A DNA stretch of 64,000 nucleotides from contig OZ231126.1 in NCBI GenBank assembly GCA_965153355.1, positions 27,466,001 through 27,530,000 on the forward strand, given 5' to 3'. The position numbers and the translations under genes were made by a program. Position 1 is the stretch's first letter; each line of letters starts with the position of its first letter. The notes under the pieces were generated by a model, which saw only the letters and a list, made by a program, of their open reading frames with translations, was not told where the DNA came from and did no database searches. Shown one piece after another: positions 1-11,600 of this stretch. Source of the DNA: Flaccisagitta enflata. Taxonomy: Eukaryota > Chaetognatha > Sagittoidea > Aphragmophora.

Positions 1-1129
1 CTATCATTTGGGACCTCAAAATGTTGACCTTTATTGATGGGGAACCTTTAAAAGCGAGGCTGTTATTGCGGGGTTCCACTGTAATAGAGAAAATGATTTT
101 GAAGATTCTCAAATTATCTTTTATTCTAGACCAATCCCAGATTTGTATCTTTAACAGTTAAGGAGCTAGAGCTCTCTAAAGTGAGACGCCATTTTGCTGA
201 ATTTTGTCTTTTTTAAAGGAACTGCAAAAACAAATTTGGCAACTTTTTACTCGAACTAATGACATTTCCATACGAAAAAAGATACCAGATTTCAATTACT
301 TTTTTTGATTTTCAATGGTGCAATCAACCATTCAAAAGTGCATATTTTTTTTAGATGCGTCCTCGCAGAGGGTCTGCCCGTCTGTCCATCCGTCTGTTAC
401 GCCTCCTTGAAAATCAGTTTTTGGCACTTTTCAGCCGCGAGGATGTCATGTATCAAGTAATTAGAATATTTTGAGAGCCTCATTCGATACTACTATCTTC
501 GCCAAAAGAAACGCAGCAGTTGATAAATAGGTTCATTATGTAAGTTTTTGCAGAAGAACGGTATGTCTGCTGGAACAATGTTTGCTGTCATTGGATCAAC
601 AGTTGTCTTTTTTTTATTTGATAAGGTTGATATGGTGATAATAAAAAATGAAAAACATATCTAGAATTGTAAGACGCTTGCCATTGATATGACTATAAAC
701 TTGACGTAATATTTGTATTTTACAAAAATTATTTATCATAAGAATAATAACTAAACAGTGAGAAAAAGTAAAAAATATCATCAAAGAGTCTCATTTGGCC
801 AAATCATACGCAATAAGTAATTTGAAATACCGAATTGTTTCTCTGGAATCTCGTACAGCATGCTGTCAATGATTCGAGCAAAATTTAAGAAATTAATCTT
901 ATTTCCTTAATGATTTTTTAAATGCATGAAATATTAAAACCGTGCGTTGGCCAACTTCTTGTGCTTGCATCAAGCTGCACACCAAGATTCAACTACCCCT
1001 GATATCTATCCACGCATATGCAAAAGCTCAATAGGATCTGTAGAGTCAGCTAGAGTCAGCTCGCGTTCAAAGATATTACTCAAATATGCAAATTAAGTAA
1101 ATGCAAAATGAAATTTATTTCGTAATGAT

Positions 1130-1130
<1 letters not shown>

Positions 1131-1202
<72 letters not shown>
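1131..1202. repeat. (GA)n microsatellite
   Basis: About 36 uninterrupted GA dinucleotides in intergenic DNA. Confidence 0.95.
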
Positions 1203-1206
<4 letters not shown>

Positions 1207-1600
1207 GACAAAAAAATAAAAAAAGATTGGTATAAATGAATTCCTTGTTTCAGATTGTGAATTCATTTAACATCGCTGAATCTAATAATTTTCTTTGTTT
1301 TTACAATACTCAGATTAAATTATGTTTCATGATACTTTGTTTTGAGCAATTTGAATTCTTTTTTTAGGTTGAAAACAAGGCCAACCCCTATAAGTCGCGC
1401 GCGAGACTTACAGATTGATTTAGAATGACTTAGAATGGCTTGGAATGACTTAGTTTACCCTAAAATGACTTGAAATGACATAAAGAAATAAATTACCGAC
1501 TGACCAACCAACCGACTGACCGTCTAACCGACGGACGGACAAAGCGGGGTGTAGAGTTGCGTGCACGCGACTAAAAAGAAAAAGCAGATCTGTCTCTTTC

Positions 1601-1612
1601 TCTCTGTCTCTC

Positions 1613-1689
<77 letters not shown>

Positions 1690-1690
1690 C
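1601..1690. repeat. (TC)n microsatellite ending in (CA)n
   Basis: Nearly pure TC/CT tract ending in a short CA run. The serine/leucine-rich reading frame across it is an artefact of the repeat. Confidence 0.95.
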
Positions 1691-2956
1691 TAGTTTTAAT
1701 CAGCCACTCTGTTTCTATCCACAGAACAGATAGGCGGCAAAATATTCACTTGAGGGTCTTGTGATCGGAACGGACAAAAAAGGCTTCGATATTGCTAAAA
1801 ATATACCGTTTTCAGCTAATCCGCAGTATTTTCGCCGGGGAATCCAAAAATCATGGTCTCGAAAGGCTACAGAAACCAATTCAATATCTTATGCTAATAC
1901 TTACATTATGAAGCTCAAATACTACAGATAAATGTCAGATTTTTATTCCAAAGACGCGTGTGGGCTCCCCCAGCATTAATGATGGCTTGCATTCACCTTG
2001 GCATGGATTGGTAGTGCTGCTACAGGTTTTTGGGTGTGATAGCTCTCCCAGCCATTTCAGCGATTTTTTTTCAGGCCCGTATTTTGGACAATCAACCTTG
2101 TTTTGCTTATGAATTTTAAACAAATTACGCTAGAAATGCAGGGTTGGTCCCATTTTAAACATCTTTTCAGGACCTTTCCAATCTTTTGTGAATTCGTTCA
2201 AAAATTAGCGAGTTATGACATGCGAAACTTGAGCTATTTCATGGGGATTATGTTTTTGTCACTTCTATGAAATAAAGCTTAAATCTACTATCATTTGTAA
2301 ACTATTAGACTTAGTGAGATGCGGATTGCAGGGTTTGATAGATCTTTTGCTCTAGTTTTTTTCTGTCATGAATTTCAATTGAATCTGACTTTGCAAAGGC
2401 ACTCAATTGAGTAAAGTAACTGCTGCGTTTCTTTCGGCAAAGATAGTATGTCCGTCCAAGTCTGGCGTCAAAGTCAATACACGCAGAGACGCAGTCAGGA
2501 CGCATCGTTGCCTGATCGGGCTTGTTTAATTCATTGAGTATGTGCTCCACTGACTACGCTCGAGCAACCACGCTCGATTGAATTGATTCAGACCTGAAGA
2601 TTTCAAATCCGTTGATTTACCGCAATGAAATCTTGGGTTTCTCATAGGGATATATGTCCAGCAGTGGGTAGGTTCCGCTACAGCTAATGTGATATTTGAC
2701 CGTCAAAAATGATGTCATCTGATGCCCAAGACAGCATGACAACAACATGGACTGTCCGGAGATTCCCATCGTGATTACTTGTCGCTCATTCAGGTACAGA
2801 CTAGTGTCTATCAAGAATGACAATTTTGGGTGGAACTCTTGAGATGTCAGTCGCGGCAAACGGCAAGTCACCAACAGCTGCCTCCGATGACTGCGGCATT
2901 CGATGAATCGGTCATCGCGAAAGACTCAGACCGAGCGCAGTTCCAGCGGTAGCTGA

Positions 2957-4770
2957 TTGAAAGTGAGAACATCAACGGACGGCTGGATGGAATTTATTAA
3001 CAGCTTCTCCGACAGAATAACGCGGACGTGGAATCAAACCTTTAGCAGAGTGGGAAAGGGTTTAGCGCCTGCGATTCTAACCTTTCGCAGACTTAGAGAG
3101 TATGAAGCATACGCGAAATGTTTGGACGACTTGGCTCGCACACACAAAATAATGGTGTCAATTCACGACAAGCATTCGGCAAATCACAATAATGAAAAAG
3201 CAGAAGAGCGATGTAAGCGATCGTCCACTTCGTCATCTGTGATCGAGGAAGTCGTCATCTCGAGCGCAGAGCAAATGGTTTCTGGATCAAAGACTCCATA
3301 CTGCCAGACGGAGAAAACTTCTGAATCATCGGCGAAATCACACAGGTCAACAACGGCGTCGAAAGATCTGCTTGCCGAGACTAAATTCGGGTCGAAGGTG
3401 ACGTTTGCGCAGGCCCCCTTCCAAAGACGGGCTAACACTATGGATCAACTGTCCCAGAAGACCAAATCATGCTTAAGATAGAAAAAATGGCTCGCGAATG
3501 GGCTGAAGAGATGGAAAAAGCCAACACTGTTTCAAATGTTTAGCCGGCCCTTAGCGCCATTGAAGCAAGAAGCGGCAGAAGCGGTATTCTACGACTTGAG
3601 CACATCTGCAGAGCAGAATTCTTCGATTGGATTGAGGTAGAGAGGGTAGCCAAGGAGAGGGACTCCTGGTTTCAACGGGTACTGGCGTATAGCAACGAAC
3701 GCTTCTTCAATGAAAGAGATAATATACGCGAGGACTTAGATGGATTCGCCGCCGAACTGCAAGACGAGATCGCCGAGGCAGTTCAGTATAGCCTTGAATT
3801 AGAAAATGTCCCGCTAAAAAATGCTGACAAAGCTTCCATTCTCACTAGCGAGGAGAAAGAAGCCACGATATTGGCGCACGGAAGTGTCATCGCTGATGCC
3901 AAGCAAATCCGTGCGGATATTGAGTCTGTCCAAGAAATGAAGACGAAAATCTCCAACTCGCATTGCGCCTTTCATCGCAAATCATATCGACTTCCGACTA
4001 ACGCTGATGGACTACAATGTGCCGATTGCCTTCGAGCTGGCAAGCGATCATAGGTGCGCGAGAAAAGCTGCCTTGGATCAAGAAGGCGCTTTGGTTTGTC
4101 GAACACGCTTCGGGCCCCGTGGAAATAGAGCCATTGTTCAAGGGGATCAACGCCGCAACCGCCAAGTTTGCCGACGCGCTGCCGATTCTGGAGAAATGTC
4201 GGCGGGAACGCGAGAAGCCAAAGTCCAATTGCCTTTGATACTGCGCTTCTTCTTTTTGCACGAATCAAGAGTTGGCACCGGGGACGTTCCGATGCTGCGA
4301 CCAATGTCGAGCCTATTCACTGTCCCCGCGGTATTTCTACTGCAGCGAAGATTGCTTCGTGGAAGACTGGACTCTTGTCCATTTAAAGTTCCACGAGGCG
4401 AGGAAGCAGGAGGGAGTCGTTGAAGCATCACAGCGCAAGGCCTTGCTACGTCAACTTGGTCAGGAGAAGAATGAAGATGATGATGGCGAGAAAGAAGAGG
4501 AAGATTCAGTTTTCCTCATAGATGACGAGTTGGACAGTGAAGATGACGGCAACAGAGCTGGAGCAGATCCTGAGATTCAAGAAGGACGTCGCCGCCGAAT
4601 GTGCCACGCGTTTGATTGTGGAAAATAGGAGAATCGAGACCATGAACAAACCGTGCCCTTTCTCTGCTGCGACCGATGTCGCCTCGAGGGGATTCCACCA
4701 TGGGCGTTCTACTGCAGCCAAGACTGTTTCGCAAAATGAGGGGAAGAAAACTTCGTGGGGACAACCTTGA
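2957..4770 (+). pseudogene. Broken gene with two MYND-like zinc-finger modules
   Basis: A protein-like signal runs through about 1.8 kb but changes frame several times. Frame from 2957 stops at 3481. Frame from 3469 runs to 4053 with an in-frame TAG at 3541. A third frame from about 4017 runs to about 4628 with an in-frame TGA at 4236. It resumes around 4659 for a second finger ending at another stop. The first finger (about 4285-4400) shows C-x2-C, then YC-x3-C, a Trp and H-x3-H. The second (about 4665-4730) shows C-x2-C and YC-x3-C and is cut short. These spacings resemble MYND zinc fingers, which bind proline-rich peptides. The upstream part is charged and probably helical. Short undetected introns could explain some frame changes, but I see no clean splice sites, so a decayed gene is the best reading. 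The parent protein is not recognised. Confidence 0.5.
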
Positions 4771-4962
4771 CAAAGGAGAAGAATGCTCGGTTTATGAAGT
4801 TGAACTATGACAATATGTAAATTTGAAAGAATTTTGATGTATGCTTGTCGATGGAGTTAAGTATGATATAAGACTGGATTGTAAGGACCATCGATCGGGG
4901 GTGGAAGGGCATGGGGCATTACGGCTTCCATTTCAGATTTCCCCGTCCTGGTTGCCAATGTA

Positions 4963-4968
4963 AATAAA
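4963..4968 (+). terminator. AATAAA polyadenylation signal
   Basis: A canonical AATAAA lies about 190 bp past the last MYND-like fragment and is followed by a T-rich stretch. It is a plausible 3' end for the broken gene's ancestral transcript. Confidence 0.4.
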
Positions 4969-4974
4969 CTTTAT

Positions 4975-5760
4975 TCCAGTTAGACTCAGTGATGCATACC
5001 GTGTTCTGGTTTATACTGTTATCGAACTCAAACGTCTATTAGCATGATTAATCTAAATAGCTATTTCGAGCTTTCTTAAGTTGCGCGATGCATACAGACA
5101 CTCACATATTCACTAATGTAAGGGTAACGCTTCCATTTATGTGTTCTTTGATTCTTAAATCGATTGAGGTCTCTCTTGAGTACGCAAAATAACATGGACA
5201 ACTTTATGCAAATAAGCATAATCAGTATTCTTTAATGAAGGCTATTTGATTTAAACCACACTGTGGAATTGAACAAACATGGAAGAAACTGCAATACAAT
5301 TGCAGATAAGATCGCTCATTATTAATAGAATCTTCATCTTCCATTTAGATACTTTTCTCTCTATATCAGCAGCGTTCCAATGCACCAACAAACAGTTTCA
5401 CGTGATAGTGTGCTTTCCAAGAGCAGGTTCCTAAACAGGAAACATGAAACATAATGTAATAGCTTCACTAACAGGGTGACCGGGGTTTAACGGTCCCCGT
5501 TGCAGGAGTTTTGGCAGGGGTACACTGTACAGGAGATAAAAAAAGATTTTTTTTAGAATGAATCTATGAATAAAAAAAAATATAAATCATTAAATGAATA
5601 TTTCAGTACTTTCACCTGTTGAGATACAGTGTAATTCGTTCAATTGACAACCACAACGGTATGTCTTCTCGTTTAGGACTACGTCTTCATTGAAATACTG
5701 ATGTATGCTTCCAGATCCAACAGCCTCAGAAAGAGAGAGAGTGAGAGTGAGAGTGAGAGA

Positions 5761-5852
<92 letters not shown>

Positions 5853-7040
5853 AAGACAGAGAGGGACGGAAAGAAAGAGGGAATAAGCGGGAGAGAAAGA
5901 GTCCATACAGGATCGCGCCAATTTTGGGGACCCTGATTAAGCATATACCATTTAATGCTATAAAAACAACGATAATCTAATAACGCCGATTACACAGCGA
6001 CCTTAGTCGCGTGCAGGTGGAAGGGGGAGGAAACATGAAAAAGAATTGTGACATACCGACAAACCAATTAAGATGTGGCTTTTAGAGACACACAGCACGC
6101 GACTGATAGGCAGATGGAAATGTTTCAAGCTTCATCATTCAATCAGTCTGTTTCCTCCCCTGTCCCAACAGCAACATAAATATGTGTTGTTATTCAGTAT
6201 TTGTTTGTTTGTTTGTTTGAGTGTTTGTGTGTTTGTTAGTTTGTGTATGTGTGTTGCTGTTGGGACGGGGAAGAAAACAGACTAATTGATTGAAGCAAAT
6301 AGACATTTCCTGGCTAAGATGCCTGTTTTTACACTTTTTGATGTGAGCATAACTGACCGACTGTCTGACCAACGGATGAACAAAGCCTTGTATAGAGTTG
6401 TGTGTCCACAAATACAGTGACAAAGACGAGCCTGAGGAGCTCGTGATATCACTCATGATAGTAATCCTGTTTCTATTGCTCCTCTAATCACTGACATGCG
6501 AGTCTTTAGTCTACATCCTGCCGTTTCCGTCTCTGTCGGTCCATCCTTCCGTCCATCTCATTTTTATCTGCGGACAGATAACTTCACCTTGCCGCGTTGG
6601 TCTGTCCCTAATTCCGTCCGTCCCAAATATTTTTAAATTGCGCGTGATTTTTGAATTATTGCCCCTGCCCAACCATCCGCAACTGTCTTGCCGTGAACCC
6701 GGCCTCATTGAACAGACATGGGCATATGATATGAATTGATCACAAAAGGACTAAAACGCCTTCATAAAAAAAATTGATCCAAAGGATGGATGAGCGGAAA
6801 TACTGACTGACAAACCGATGGACCCAAATCCCAACTTGAATCGCATGCACGCAACGAAATATGTTAATCAAAACTACCTGAGTTCAATGATCTCTAACGA
6901 AAGTTTGTCCATAATGAAATCCAGGCCGGTATATGATTGAGTCCCCATCCTTGTTTGGGGGGATATGCAGAAAATCAAAGGGATTGGAGATGGGGAAGGA
7001 AATCAAAGAGGGGGAGAAGAAAAACAAGGCCGGATACATG
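4975..7040. other. Intergenic DNA with microsatellite and repeat debris
   Basis: No conserved protein is visible. A (GA)n tract lies at about 5740-5850. A GTTT/GTGT-rich stretch at 6200-6260 lies inside an inverted repeat: CCCCTGTCCCAACAGCAACA near 6157 is echoed in reverse complement near 6250. At about 6500-6715 there is a degenerate copy of the CCGTCCGT-containing repeat family. Confidence 0.5.
5740..5850. repeat. (GA)n microsatellite
   Basis: Long GA tract with a few GAGT interruptions at its left end. Confidence 0.95.
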
Positions 7041-7046
7041 GCCAAC

Positions 7047-7169
7047 AGTTGCGGACGGGTGGGCAAGGGCGGAAATGCGCGTTTTCACACTTTTCAACTC
7101 GATCATTACGGACGGACGGACGGACGGACGGACGGACTAAGCCTCTTATAAAGTTGCGTGTCCGCAACT
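7047..7169 (-). mobile_element. Short interspersed repeat with paired termini (copy 1)
   Basis: The unit is bounded by AGTTGCGGAC (7047-7056) and its exact complement GTCCGCAACT (7160-7169). The inner arm also folds on itself (AGTTGC/GCAACT). The interior has GGACGGACGG repeats and a conserved stretch shared with copies at 55665 and 60137 in the opposite orientation. It looks like a small non-autonomous element. The class (MITE, SINE or other) is not decided by the sequence. Confidence 0.6.
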
Positions 7170-7608
7170 AAAAAGAAAATTTGGGGAAGTGTTACTTTTG
7201 ACAGTACCAAATCATAAAAACTCTTTATCAAAACGCATTTTAACCTTAATTACATTGATTTATAGCTTTATGGGGAAAAAACATCAAACATATAGAAATG
7301 CAACACGACAGATCGCGGGGAAGAAAATCAAAGGCAGGGGGGGGACTCAATTGTAATTTGTATACACACCCCGGATGAAATCTTTAATCTGATTAGTTGA
7401 CAGTGAGGTGGTGTACGAACATTATTTTGATCTTCGTCGGTTTCAGCATCTCGCTTCGGTTATTTAGAGAAAACATCAAAAAGGTACTAGGTCTGTTATG
7501 ATTTCCTGCTTATATTCATTCATTCATATTCACTCCTTCACAATGATTATTTCTACTGCTCCTGCACACCCGTCCGCGACTAACGCTACTGTGTACACAC
7601 CCCTTTTT

Positions 7609-8127
7609 GGGCAGCGGCCCCGAAGGGCACGAAGTTTGTAGAACACAGGGGGACTTTCGTTCGTCCGTCATTCCGTCCGTTTGTCCCCCCCCAGGCCCTC
7701 TTGGGCCTGAAATCTGCCCTCTCAGGCCTGAAATCTACTCTTTCAGGACTGAAATCTGCCCTCTCAGGCCTTGAATCTGCCCTCTCAGGCCTGAAATGTG
7801 CCTTATCAGACCTGAAATCAGTTCTTTCAGGCCTTGAATCAGCCCTCTTAGATTCAAGGCCTGAGAGGGCAGATTTCAGGCCTGAGAAGATAGATTTCAG
7901 GCCTGAAAGGATACATTTCAGGCCTGAGAAGGCAGATTTCAGGTCTGAGAGGGCCTGGGGGGGCGGACGTACGGAAGGATGGACGAACAAAAGTCCCCCT
8001 GTGTTCTACAGGACTTCGTCCCCTTCGGGACCGCTGCCCTGCTTCCTCTCACTCCAAATAACAATCATGCGAAGCAGGGCAACGGGTATTGCTGACCACA
8101 TATTGCCCTTGGGCGACCTGTTATTGG
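7609..8127. mobile_element. Foldback-like element with ~70-bp inverted arms
   Basis: The left arm (about 7609-7680, starting GGGCAGCGG) is repeated as reverse complement at about 7967-8039 (ending CCGCTGCCC). Between them lie about 21-bp tandem units of the AGGCCTGAAATCTGCCCTCTC type. These switch orientation near 7850, so the whole element is close to one large palindrome. A conserved distal segment (to about 8127) carries another inverted pair, CCCTGCTTC/GAAGCAGGG. Related copies occur in SHMT intron 1, the first J-gene intron and RanBP9 intron 1. No coding capacity is seen, so it is probably non-autonomous. Confidence 0.65.
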
Positions 8128-8638
8128 TCGTGTTTCCGGCCCCACAATCAACTTCATTCCAAACCTCAAGTGCGTCCGCATGCTTGATTTCTTGTCGATT
8201 TTTGTGTTTCTTTTTGATTTTTTCCCTTTGATTACGGTATTTGACGGCCGGCCGGGCTGCCCACGGGTGTCATGATTATTGTGTGAATCCACCGCAATAC
8301 ATAATTTACAGGCCACTATGTCTCATCCGCGAGTGCCCCGCGGTTGCTTCGCTCGAATTTTATTTTCATTTTTTCTATCGTATTTTTCTTCGAAAACGTA
8401 AACTGAGTTCAGCCTATTGATGGAAATCGCCTAACTACGCGATGTAGAGCCTCTTTGAATTCTGGATCCAATTTTTGGGAAGGAACAAGCAACATTTACT
8501 TTGTCATACATGACATAACTTTGATTTTTGTTCAGGTAATATACTGTTTGTTTACCACACTCGCAAACAATAAATCTTGAGTCAGCTTTATGTGACTCCA
8601 TCTTGGCGGGGATAAACTGTCAAACGCTGGGCGGGATT

Positions 8639-11600
8639 ATGATGTTGGTGAAGTCGTCCTCACGGGCCAAGGACTTAGCGCCCCTGCTGACCAACGCGAG
8701 ATTCTTCGTGGCGAAGGCGACCACGCCCGGGAACTTGAAAATCGCCAAAGACAAGTCAGTTTGGTCGCCAAATGTTCCCAACGAATTGATCTTGAACGAG
8801 GCTTTCGCTCGAGTCGACAACGTCATCCTTTTCTTCATTCTCGACGGCTTACCGTATTTGCAGGTACGGCGTTACTTTACCTTGACAGCTCTCAACTTTA
8901 GTGTGCTCGTGTGTTTTCAATTTTTCTGTTTAAGGCCATCGGATCTAGTGGTTATGACTTGAGAAAAGCCTCTCCTGGTTTTCTGTTTACACGACCAATT
9001 TAGCTTTATTTTTCATCGCACCACTTTAAAAATGTCATGCATCATTTTCAGTCGAGCTTCAATTGTTGTTGTGCGCGGACAGACGTGCTCTGAAGAAATT
9101 TGCAATGCTAGATGCTGTTAACAACAAACAACAAACCAGATTAGCCAATAGCGATGATGTCAACGGAGAATTTCTGCTGAGTACCCAACTTGTAAACATG
9201 CACTACAAAATGCCTTTAGTTGGTCCGATTGAATCTTGGAGAGAAGCTGACAAATAATTTGTCAGAAGGAGAAGAAACTGAGTTAAATGACAAATTGGCG
9301 GACATTGGCAGGGAAGATAATTTAAGGTGACATATTGGAGAAAGATGGTAGGAAAGACAAACGAACTATGGAAGGGCAGTGCGAAAAGGGGATTTGGCAT
9401 GAAGATACTACAATGACAACATTCAAATAATGCATTCTATCATTCAATCACTCAATCACTCTTTTCTCTTTTCTACAGATTACAACTTGGATATCGTTTC
9501 TTAAAATAGTGTCCATCGTTTTTCTTATTATCCGCCAAGTCTAGATTCCGTCCACCAACAAACAGTAATCTTAAATTCAAATCGATCTCTGCTATTATTG
9601 AAATCTATCGCTCATATCGAGACCCCGGGGGTCGATTTGAGCTGTCCGAGAGAGTCGGACTGTCCGAGAGAGTCGGACAACTACTGATACAACCAAGACC
9701 CAGGGGGTCGGTTGTGAGAAACGAGACCCCGGGGGTCGTTTCTGTGAATTGTGCATCATAAGAATCAAATGTTTGAATAGTAAACGATCGCGACTGACTC
9801 TCATGATTAGATTGAATGAGAAAAAAAAAGCCTTTCTACCATCCATAATTGTTTACGCGCAAATTGATGTTATGCAGAGTTGAAACTCGTTTTGATTTGT
9901 AGTCATGCAATGAGTATGCTATGCATGAATGAATTGTGCACAAACAGCAACCATTAGTAATGACATTCTTTAGTTACTAAGTCCAGTGACTAAGTGATTC
10001 TTACAACGTAATGCGCGAGGCTCGTGAAAAGAAAAAAAAAAGACACAAATTGCACAAGATTACAGTTGATCATGGATGCCGAATATGTGTGTGGAGAAAA
10101 CGATTCAGGATTGGGAGATTCAGTCTCGAGTTTATCGTTTCAACGTGAATTTGAATCATGTCCTCCCAATTGCAGTAAGGGATGGAGTGAAGCGTCGCCA
10201 CCACGGGTGACCGATATTGTTCATCAAGAAATATTGGCTAAATTTGATTGCCTGACAATTGCTACAAAAAGTGATATGCCATCTGGGCTTAAGACTGAGA
10301 AAGCCGAGTTGAGATACAGTTCGAAAGCATTAGATGATAACACAAATGCAGTAGCCGTGAGCAATCATGAGTCTCTGGCCCCTCTCATCGATCTCAGTGA
10401 CCATGATGGGGTCAAGTCATGCCTAAAATTAGGCGATTCAGTGCATTATTCAGAAGAAACCCAAAGAGGGAAGACAACAGGGAAGGTTGTGACGTCACAA
10501 CCAAGGCATGTTTCGAATGTTTTTGGGACGGAAGGAGAGGGTACGGCGGGGGCTCTGGCTTGTACAACAGCCGGTAGGCCATTGCTTGGAACACCAACGC
10601 CAGCGTTTCCCGAGTGCTCATTATTGGATGCTCTAATAATTGCAGAACGACGACGGCCAGTGAAGATGTTTGATGGAACATCAAAAGATATTGATTTTCA
10701 AGATCATTTGCGCATGTTCATACAAGCAATTGATTTGCCCGCGCTTACCTCAGCTGACAAGCTGAGAGAGATACGTCATTGGTTTGATGGACAAGCAGTC
10801 ATGCAGGTGGCTTGCTTCTTCCGCATACAAGATACAGATCGAGCGTTTGAGGGCGCCATTGAGCGTCTGCGCGAAAGATACGCAAATTTCATGGTCACAG
10901 CTGAGGAGATGCTTGGAAGCGTCATGAAGGGTGAAACAATCGAGACAAATGGTTATGACGCAATCAACGGATTCATATGCCAAGTGGAAGATGTGTATGT
11001 CTTAGCACAAGAAACCGGCAGAGACAAAGACTTTAATCGTAATTTGATAATTAGACAAATCTTGAACCGGAAGTTGCCATTTTTGAAATGGAAGTGGGCA
11101 ACCCACGTTGTTGAGAAGGGACTTAATTCAAATGAATTTTCGCACTTCATGGAATTTCTCCGCCGGCAAGAGCGAGTTGCGAGAGAGATGAATGACATTT
11201 GTGCTGATTTGAATCAAGAGGTAGAAGTCGTACTTAGGCCAAAATCAACCCACATCAATGGATGTGGGAAGCACGGAAAGCGAAATCTGGAAAAGAACCA
11301 GAGCGTGGCTAGACATGAAACAAGCCAGACAGGGCAGACATGTGTTCTTGAGGTTCCAGACACAGTAAGCACGCGCCGTAAAAAATGCCAGAATGATATC
11401 CCAAGGGAATATAGGGGAAGCGTTAATTTGAACAAACCGAAATCTGTGATGTCCATGATGCCCGGGCAATCCAGAAGAATCTCAACAGCGCCGAAGATTT
11501 CTGATGTGAAACAATTGTATGTCATCCCGCAAAAACGGAACAAACGCATTGACGCAGACAAGGGAAATGCGTGGAGCCGCCAATCATATTGCACAAATAA

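Larger units (their letters stand above)
1..2956. other. Intergenic DNA, no supported gene
   Basis: No reading frame here looks like a conserved protein. The stretch is AT-rich and holds two dinucleotide microsatellites (listed separately). A roughly 30-bp inverted repeat is shared by about 489-523 and 2418-2447; both copies contain the string GAAACGCAGCAGTT or its complement. Near 1500-1580 there is a degenerate end of the dispersed terminal-stem repeat family (GACGGACGGAC followed by a GTGCACGCGACT-like terminus). Confidence 0.6.

Noticed and set aside
9063-9257. Short ORF repeated at 9063 and 11926-12165
   Set aside because: It lies within the duplicated LTR; the repetition is explained by LTR pairing and not by a gene family.
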